Positions 6,267-10,784 of a stretch of 10,784 bases of DNA are shown one piece after another. The stretch spans positions 1 through 10,784 of the forward strand of contig JAKMEU010000296.1 in assembly GCA_022425845.1 (NCBI GenBank), written 5' to 3'. Within the stretch, counting starts at the first letter, position 1. Each line of letters opens with the position of its first letter. Under the pieces are notes generated by a model that searched no databases, was not told the DNA's origin, and worked only from the letters and a program-made list of their open reading frames with translations. Source of the DNA: Luminiphilus sp. (GTDB taxonomy: Bacteria; Pseudomonadota; Gammaproteobacteria; Pseudomonadales; Halieaceae). A program made the position numbers and the translations under genes.

Positions 6267-7691
6267 ATGAGTTCCACGCATTCGGGCGACCCAGACACCA
6301 CGATTCACAGCCCTGACACCGCAAATGGCCCGCTGCTGACCCCTCCGGAGGAAATGGCGGCGATTACCGCCTGGCTTCAGGAAAACAACATCTCCGAGGT
6401 GGAATGTATCGTGCCCGATCTGACGGGGAATGCCCGGGGGAAGTTCATACCGGCCCATCAGTTCACCGCGCAACTCGAACAGAAGCTGCCCGAATCGATA
6501 TTGGTTCAGACAGTTACGGGTGAGTACACCGACGAACACTGGGATTTTGTCGAGCCCACCGATACCGATATGGTGTTGAGTCCCGACGCGTCGACCCTAC
6601 GACGGGTTCCCTGGGCTCGTGAGCCCACAGCCCAGATTATTGCAGACTGCCTCAAGCCCGATGGCAGTCCGCATCCGCTGTCGTCGCGCAACGTGCTGCG
6701 TTATGTACTGGGTTTGTATGAAGAAGCCGGGCTTAAACCCGTGATCGCACCCGAGGTCGAGTTTTACCTTGTGCATAAAAATACGGATCCCGATTACGAG
6801 TTAATGCCCCCCAAAGGGCGCTCAGGGCGTCGGGAAGTGGCGCGGCTGTCCTACAGTATTGATGCCGTAGCAGAGTTCGAGGACTTTGTGGAAGACATGT
6901 ACGACTATGCCGACGCCCAGGCGTTGGATGTGGATACGCTCATTCATGAGAACGGTGCGGCCCAGATGGAAATTAATTTTCGTCATGGCGACCCCCTGGC
7001 TATGGCGGATCAGGTTTTTGTCTTCAAACGGACCGTGCGGGAGACCGCCCTGAAGCACGGCATGTACGCCACTTTCATGGCGAAACCCATGCAGCGGGAG
7101 CCGGGCAGCGCCCTGCATATTCATCAGTCGGTACTGTCCCTGGCAGACGGCAGCAACATTTTTACCGACCCGACGGGCAAACCATCGGCGACCATGATGC
7201 ATTATCTCGGTGGGCTTCAGCGCTACACGCCTGAATTGATCAGTTTCTATGCCCCCAATGTGAACTCCTACAGGCGTTTGGCTCCGGATATTTCTGCCCC
7301 CATCAACTTGAGCTGGGGTTTTGACAACCGAACGACCGCCTTCAGGGTGCCCAACAGCACGCCTGAAAACCTGCGGATCGAAAATCGGTTTCCCGGTGTA
7401 GATGCGAACCCCTATCTTGCCATCACCGCGACGCTGGCCAGTGGTCTGTTGGGAATGCGCCAGGAAATTCAGCCCACCGAACCCCATCAGGGTACGGCAA
7501 ATGATGAAGCGGTGGGTGTTGCCAGAACGTTGGAGGAGGGTGTACGACAGCTCAATGACACGCCCGAACTGCAGCAAATGATCGGTGAGTTGTTTATGCG
7601 CGCCTATGCCGCAGTAAAACTCGATGAATTTGAAGAGTTCAATCGGGTCATCAGCTCCTGGGAGCGCGAACACCTCTTGTTACAGGTTTAA
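6267..7691 (+). CDS. puuA: Glutamine synthetase family protein, gamma-glutamylpolyamine synthetase type
   Basis: ATP-dependent ligase that in the Puu pathway joins glutamate to putrescine or a related amine. The 474 residues match PuuA-type enzymes (about 470) and not the sequence pattern of biosynthetic GlnA. Glutamine synthetase motifs are all present: PEVEFYL with metal ligands E163 and E165, HENGAAQMEINF with E228 and E235, ALHIHQS (282-288), NSYRRL (333-338) and the C-terminal RIENRFPG (370-377). The start at 6267 gives the family length; it has no good ribosome-binding site. An in-frame ATG at 6354 has GGAGG just two bases before it, too close, and would remove conserved sequence. An open frame extends back to 6006 but that runs into puuB. 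The partner puuB is divergent and a membrane protein follows after five bases. The substrate is inferred from the puuB neighbour. Confidence 0.85.
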   Translation: MSSTHSGDPDTTIHSPDTANGPLLTPPEEMAAITAWLQENNISEVECIVPDLTGNARGKFIPAHQFTAQLEQKLPESILVQTVTGEYTDEHWDFVEPTDTDMVLSPDASTLRRVPWAREPTAQIIADCLKPDGSPHPLSSRNVLRYVLGLYEEAGLKPVIAPEVEFYLVHKNTDPDYELMPPKGRSGRREVARLSYSIDAVAEFEDFVEDMYDYADAQALDVDTLIHENGAAQMEINFRHGDPLAMADQVFVFKRTVRETALKHGMYATFMAKPMQREPGSALHIHQSVLSLADGSNIFTDPTGKPSATMMHYLGGLQRYTPELISFYAPNVNSYRRLAPDISAPINLSWGFDNRTTAFRVPNSTPENLRIENRFPGVDANPYLAITATLASGLLGMRQEIQPTEPHQGTANDEAVGVARTLEEGVRQLNDTPELQQMIGELFMRAYAAVKLDEFEEFNRVISSWEREHLLLQV

Positions 7692-7696
7692 GTCCT

Positions 7697-8542
7697 ATGG
7701 TCGATGTACTTCGCCACGGCTGGCCGGAGGGGACTGCGGCCCGCATCTACAGGCTACTGAAATACCTTGTTTATGCGCTGCTCTCGCTGAATATCTGGTT
7801 TTTCCTCGAGGAAGAGTTGGTCTCTGCCACCCATGCGGCCACGGTCGATACCGACCTCTTCACCTGGATTCAGTTGTTTTCGGCCACCCTCGATACCGTC
7901 GCCTGGGTCCTGTTGTTACTGCTCTTTGAGCTCGAGACTGCGGTCATCCCAGACGACCGCCTGATAGGTCGAACCCAATGGGCCATTCATGGTATCCGTC
8001 TGTTGTGTGGGCTCGCCATTGTCTCCGCTTTTTTTGGTTACCTGGGTGAGTGGACGGTTTTTTGGGACGCGTCTCCGTTGGGCAAGGGTCCCTGCGAGCT
8101 TCAGGGAAGTGGCTGGTCGGTACTTGTCGACTTCGATAATTTTGTGCCGCTCGATGCGGACAGCTGTTCGGCGCTTGGGTTTGATGCGGTGGTGATTCCG
8201 GCGCTTGATCAGGTGGTGGCGACCCCCATGGCTTTGGACAGTGCCTACGAGCTGGGCCTCGTGGATGTCATCAATTCGGGCACCTGGATTCTCGTGGTGA
8301 TTCTGCTGGAAATTGAGGTTCGCCTGCAGTTGTGGGGCGGCGTCTCGGCGCGGTTTCAGCTGATTTCCAACATGCTCAAGGCGGTGCTGTACCTGACCCT
8401 GGCGGGGGCGGCGGTTTATTGGGGGTTTGAGGGCGAGTTTCTGGATTTCTGGGATGCAGCACTTTGGCTGTTTGCTTTTGTCTTCATCGAGCTCAATGTA
8501 TTTGAATGGCAGCGAGAGCTGGCTACGCAGGGGAAGCGATAG
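7697..8542 (+). CDS. Six-helix membrane protein with internal repeats, unknown function
   Basis: I do not recognise this 281-residue protein. Six hydrophobic helices are visible at about 18-37, 57-78, 96-117, 190-206, 226-243 and 255-268. Arg and Lys cluster before helix 1 and after helices 2, 4 and 6, so both ends should be cytoplasmic. Helices 2, 4 and 6 each end with the same pattern W-x7-E-[LI]-[EN]: W70/E78/E80, W197/E205/E207, W257/E265/N267. After helices 3 and 5 the same block occurs: G114-Y-L-G-E-W-T-V-F-W-D-A125 against G243-F-E-G-E-F-L-D-F-W-D-A254. The protein thus looks like three two-helix units. A 65-residue loop (126-190), predicted periplasmic, has C133 and C157, a possible disulfide. 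It starts five bases after puuA with no strong ribosome-binding site, so translational coupling and a shared operon are likely. A transport or sensing role for polyamines is possible but unsupported by family recognition. Confidence 0.85.
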   Translation: MVDVLRHGWPEGTAARIYRLLKYLVYALLSLNIWFFLEEELVSATHAATVDTDLFTWIQLFSATLDTVAWVLLLLLFELETAVIPDDRLIGRTQWAIHGIRLLCGLAIVSAFFGYLGEWTVFWDASPLGKGPCELQGSGWSVLVDFDNFVPLDADSCSALGFDAVVIPALDQVVATPMALDSAYELGLVDVINSGTWILVVILLEIEVRLQLWGGVSARFQLISNMLKAVLYLTLAGAAVYWGFEGEFLDFWDAALWLFAFVFIELNVFEWQRELATQGKR

Positions 8543-8556
8543 CCCGGAACCGGGCT
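8541..8556 (+). terminator. GC hairpin at the end of the puuA operon
   Basis: AGCCCG (8541-8546) pairs with CGGGCT (8551-8556) around GAAC, and the stem overlaps the TAG stop of the membrane-protein gene. No T run follows (CCGTAAATTAAT), so this is at best a weak terminator. Confidence 0.35.
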
Positions 8557-8605
8557 CCGTAAATTAATCGAGCATCACGTTGGGATGCCTGTCACTCGAG
8601 AAGGT

Positions 8606-8839
8606 TCAGAAGTCGTCTTCGAAATCGAAGTCGAAGTCCCCCAACTCCTCACGTAGCCTCAATGCCTCAAGGCGCTGCTCTGCACGGCGACGCTTCGCTG
8701 CGAGGGACTGGGCACAGGTTGTGATGTCTGGCCCTTCCAACTCGTCGAACTCTTCGTCACCCAGTTCGCCGAGCATCGGATCGAGATAATCCTCGGCAAC
8801 CTCAGCGCTTTCGCCCTGTGTGGCAGTACGCTCACCCAT
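8606..8839 (-). CDS. Small acidic PA3496-like protein
   Basis: A 77-residue protein with no signal peptide or membrane segment. Residues 1-40 are acidic and probably disordered; residues 45-67 form a strongly charged helix (AAKRRRAEQRLEALRLREEL), and the protein ends in a run of alternating Asp and aromatic residues (GDFDFDFEDDF). The Arg-rich helix followed by a DFDFD tail is what I recall of the PA3496 family of Pseudomonas and relatives, annotated as putative envelope-integrity proteins with no known mechanism; this assignment is from memory and moderate. The start codon is well supported by GGGAGGTGG with about five bases of spacing. The gene is convergent with the puuA operon and separate from the kinase gene upstream of it. 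Confidence 0.7.
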   Translation of the reverse strand: MGERTATQGESAEVAEDYLDPMLGELGDEEFDELEGPDITTCAQSLAAKRRRAEQRLEALRLREELGDFDFDFEDDF

Positions 8840-9028
8840 AAACCACCTCCCGATGATTTAGAACAAGACCTGTGGGCTGTCCCACATTCGCAGTTGGCAT
8901 CATTGCGAAGGTCTTTCGCAACAACTTTTTTGTGCTCATAAATCGATTCCAAATAACTGAAATAAATATGGCGGCCCGCCAAATCAGCTACCTGCTCCAA
9001 TAGAGAAGTCCATTTCTCCCGAGGGGTT

Positions 9029-9056
9029 CCCGGCTTCCTGCCGGGGGCGGACCGCC
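9029..9056. repeat. Adjacent inverted repeats
   Basis: CCCGGC (9029-9034) and GCCGGG (9040-9045) form a six-pair hairpin, directly followed by GGCGG-A-CCGCC (9046-9056). The first could stop transcription from the kinase gene on the minus strand, but there is no T run. The second has too small a centre to form a stable hairpin and reads better as a protein-binding dyad. Confidence 0.35.
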
Positions 9057-9132
9057 ATCAGAGGCAGGAGCAAGACCCATGCCAATGGTGTGGTCAGCGT
9101 CTTTGCAGGGGCTCAGCGCCGCGTCGCGCCGG

Positions 9133-9148
9133 GGTGGACGCGTCCACC
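9133..9148. repeat. Perfect 16-base palindrome GGTGGACGCGTCCACC
   Basis: The sequence equals its own reverse complement over 16 bases. It lies 24 bases beyond the stop codon of the minus-strand kinase gene. In RNA it can form a six-pair stem with a CGCG loop; in DNA it has the form of a dimer-binding operator. Which of these applies cannot be told from the sequence. Confidence 0.5.
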
Positions 9149-9172
9149 GCAGTTTGGGGTTGTCCGAAGAGG

Positions 9173-9682
9173 CTAGGGCGCGTCCAGCAGGTTGATCAAT
9201 TGGGTGACCAGCGTCTCCGGCGGAGCATCGTCGACGGGGATCGTCACCGCGGCCCAACGTTCGTACAGCGGTGCCCGCTCGCGGTAGATGTCGGCAAGGG
9301 TCTGCTCGCTGGATGAAGCAATGCCCCGATCGGGGGCCAGGGAGATGCGGTACTCCACGGTGTCCAACCGGGCACTCAGGAACACCACAACAGAGTGTTC
9401 AGCCAGTCTTGCCATGATTTTATCGCTGTAGACCACGGAGCCGCCGGTGGAAATAACGCTGGGCCCAATGGGCATGTCGAGTAGCACCTGCTCCTCGACG
9501 GCTCGCAGATAAAGGTGGTCGTGGCGGGCGATGATTTCCGACAGGGTGGCTTGTTCCCGGTTCTGGATCAGGATGTCGGTATCCACAAAGTCGGTACCCA
9601 GTCTTTTTGCCAGCAAAACGCCGACGGTGCTCTTCCCGCTGCCGGGGAAACCAATCAGACTGATAACTCGCTGGTGTGGCAT
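9173..9682 (-). CDS. Shikimate kinase family protein
   Basis: A 169-residue P-loop kinase, the normal size of a shikimate kinase. The Walker A motif is GFPGSGKST (11-19). Residues corresponding to shikimate-binding D34, R58 and R136 of the family are seen as D34 in DFVDTD, R60 in YLRAVEEQ and R136 in YRERAPLY; R119 in the lid matches R117. The usual GGG of the third motif is GGS here (G80, G81, S82), and the lid reads APDRGIA, not the RPLL of standard AroK. The start at 9682 has AAAAGGAG with ideal spacing; the frame continues upstream to 9910, but that part overlaps gcvT. The family phosphorylates shikimate at the 3-hydroxyl in aromatic amino-acid synthesis. Location beside gcvT and not with aroB, plus the GGS change, leaves open a second paralogue or a different small substrate. 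Confidence 0.82.
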   Translation of the reverse strand: MPHQRVISLIGFPGSGKSTVGVLLAKRLGTDFVDTDILIQNREQATLSEIIARHDHLYLRAVEEQVLLDMPIGPSVISTGGSVVYSDKIMARLAEHSVVVFLSARLDTVEYRISLAPDRGIASSSEQTLADIYRERAPLYERWAAVTIPVDDAPPETLVTQLINLLDAP

Positions 9683-9722
9683 GCGCACTCCTTTTGTATC
9701 CATCATGAACGTTCTGTTTGGC

Positions 9723-9751
9723 TTGTTAGCAACGCGCGCTGTGTAGAGAAT
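9723..9751 (+). promoter_or_regulatory. Weak candidate promoter for gcvT
   Basis: TTGTTA (9723-9728) and GAGAAT (9746-9751), 17 bases apart, are each four-of-six matches to the sigma-70 boxes. They lie within the 93-base space between the divergent kinase and gcvT genes, about 25 bases before the gcvT start codon. Weak by sequence, favoured only by position. The space is too short for a standard glycine riboswitch. Confidence 0.28.
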
Positions 9752-9775
9752 AGCAATTCCTGAAGGAGAAGCATT

Positions 9776-10784
9776 ATGTCGGAAAGCAATGGATTGCGGT
9801 CCACCCCACTGACCCCGCTGCATCGCGAATTGGGTGCCCGACTGGTGCCGTTTGCGGGCTACAGCATGCCGGTCCAGTATCCCACGGGGATTATTGGCGA
9901 GCATTTGCACACCCGCTCAGCAGCGGGACTGTTTGACGTATCGCATATGGGCCAGATTCAGGTGTCGGGCGCAAGCGCCTTGGCAGAACTTGAGGCACTG
10001 ATGCCGGTTGACCTCGAGGGTTTGTCTCCCGGCGAGGCCCAATATGCCCTGCTCACCAACAGTGGGGGAGGCGTGCACGACGACCTTATCATCACCCGGC
10101 TGGCGGCGGATCGTTTCCTCCTCGTGGTCAATGGCGCCTGCAAAGCCGCGGATGAAATGCTGATCAGGAACGGTTGTCCCCGGGCCAAAGTGGAGGTGAT
10201 GGACGATCAGGCCCTTCTTGCGCTGCAGGGGCCCGAGGCGCGGGCTGTGCTGCAGCAACTGGCGCCGTCCGTTAGTGATCTCGTTTTTATGCGCGCAAGG
10301 GAAATTGAGGTCAATGGTGTCCTGTGCCTGGTGAGCTGCTCCGGCTACACCGGGGAGGATGGCTTTGAGCTCTCACTTCCGGCCAGCGAGGCGGCTGGGC
10401 TCGCGCGTCGTCTAATTCAGGATGACAGGGTGGCGCCCGTGGGCCTCGGTGCGCGGGACTCGCTGCGGCTGGAAGCGGGGCTTTGCCTCTATGGGCATGA
10501 ACTCGGACCCGAGATCACCCCTGTCGAGGCCGGTCTTACATGGGCCATTCCCAAGAGCCGCCGACCCAACGGCGCCCGACCGGGGGGTTACCCAGGTCAC
10601 CAGGTCATCAGCAAGCAGTTGGCGGAGGGTCCAGAGCGTACCCGGGTAGGCCTGCGCATTGAGGGACGGCGACCCGTTCGGGAGGGCCAGGCGATTCTGT
10701 CAGAGACCGGCCATGGCATAGGGCAGGTGACATCGGGAGGGTTTGGGCCCAGTCTGAAGACCCCGGTGGCCATGGGTTTTGTGA
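9776..10784 (+). CDS. gcvT: Glycine cleavage system T protein (aminomethyltransferase), 3' end cut by window
   Basis: Tetrahydrofolate-dependent aminomethyltransferase: it takes the aminomethyl group from lipoylated H protein and yields 5,10-methylene-tetrahydrofolate and ammonia. The 336 complete codons in the window cover almost all of a protein that is about 364 residues in E. coli. Typical blocks are TPLHRELGARLVPFAGYSMP near the N-terminus, GLFDVSHMGQ (51-60), GGVHDDLI with the catalytic Asp region at 102-103, LQGPEAR, SGYTGEDGFE, GLGARDSLRLEAGLCLYG, and in the C-terminal domain GHGIGQVTSGGFGPSL. The ATG has GAAGGAGA five to nine bases upstream. No stop codon is reached before the window edge; gcvH and gcvP would be expected to the right. 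It consumes the glycine that Tdh/Kbl elsewhere in this window can make. Confidence 0.96.
   Translation, partial: MSESNGLRSTPLTPLHRELGARLVPFAGYSMPVQYPTGIIGEHLHTRSAAGLFDVSHMGQIQVSGASALAELEALMPVDLEGLSPGEAQYALLTNSGGGVHDDLIITRLAADRFLLVVNGACKAADEMLIRNGCPRAKVEVMDDQALLALQGPEARAVLQQLAPSVSDLVFMRAREIEVNGVLCLVSCSGYTGEDGFELSLPASEAAGLARRLIQDDRVAPVGLGARDSLRLEAGLCLYGHELGPEITPVEAGLTWAIPKSRRPNGARPGGYPGHQVISKQLAEGPERTRVGLRIEGRRPVREGQAILSETGHGIGQVTSGGFGPSLKTPVAMGFV

Larger units (their letters stand above)
8840..9172. other. Intergenic region with many short palindromes
   Basis: No gene could be supported in these 333 bases; a minus-strand reading frame that starts with TTG at 9000 has no ribosome-binding site. 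The region carries short inverted repeats: GTGGG/CCCAC (8871-8884), TGCGAA/TTCGCA (8904-8920), CCCGGC/GCCGGG (9029-9045), GGCGG-A-CCGCC (9046-9056) and a perfect 16-base palindrome at 9133-9148. It should contain the promoter of the PA3496-like gene and the transcript end of the kinase gene, both on the minus strand. Confidence 0.5.

Noticed and set aside
6822..7673. Minus-strand 283-codon frame inside puuA
   Set aside because: Antisense shadow of a gene with all glutamine synthetase motifs on the plus strand.
8659..9000. Minus-strand 113-codon frame beginning with TTG
   Set aside because: No ribosome-binding site, its second half is the out-of-frame shadow of the PA3496-like gene, and the first 50 residues match no family I know.
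9683..9775. Glycine riboswitch before gcvT
   Set aside because: Only 93 bases are available between divergent start codons, and I see no conserved glycine-aptamer pattern.
9683..9910. N-terminal extension of the kinase frame
   Set aside because: It overlaps the start of gcvT on the other strand, and a perfect ribosome-binding site places the start at 9682.

Overview
The window looks like part of a gammaproteobacterial chromosome, probably a marine one. This rests on the close resemblance of the encoded proteins to E. coli Tdh, Kbl, PuuB and GcvT, and on two small proteins that resemble gammaproteobacteria-typical families (a DUF3012-type lipoprotein and a PA3496-like acidic protein). The assignment is inference from protein character; I could not run a search.

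Positions 1-2051 look accessory and partly decayed. They hold one small membrane protein whose ribosome-binding site lies in a predicted hairpin (99-129), then a gene-poor stretch, then a broken secreted fasciclin-domain (FAS1) gene on the minus strand with a frameshift and an in-frame stop. A perfect CRP-type TGTGA-N6-TCACA site sits just upstream of the broken gene. About 650 bases follow with no convincing gene but several inverted repeats.

Positions 2052-4281 carry a two-gene operon, tdh-kbl, which converts L-threonine to glycine plus acetyl-CoA. Convergent to it (minus, 4423-4713) is a small lipoprotein with two tandem DUF3012-like units.

Positions 4854-8542 hold a divergent polyamine-catabolism pair: puuB-like gamma-glutamylputrescine oxidase (minus) and puuA-like gamma-glutamylpolyamine synthetase (plus). 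Five bases after puuA comes an unrecognised 281-residue membrane protein. Its internal structure is the most interesting signal I found: three two-helix repeats, with the second helix of each carrying W-x7-E-[LI]-[EN].

Positions 8543-10784 carry a small acidic PA3496-like protein (minus), a 330-base non-coding stretch rich in palindromes, a shikimate-kinase-family protein (minus), and a divergent gcvT (plus) cut off by the window edge. Tdh/Kbl make glycine, and GcvT belongs to the glycine cleavage system that consumes it, so the window leans towards amino-acid and polyamine nitrogen catabolism. I saw no CRISPR array, tRNA, rRNA or intact mobile element, and nothing that forms a clear defence system.
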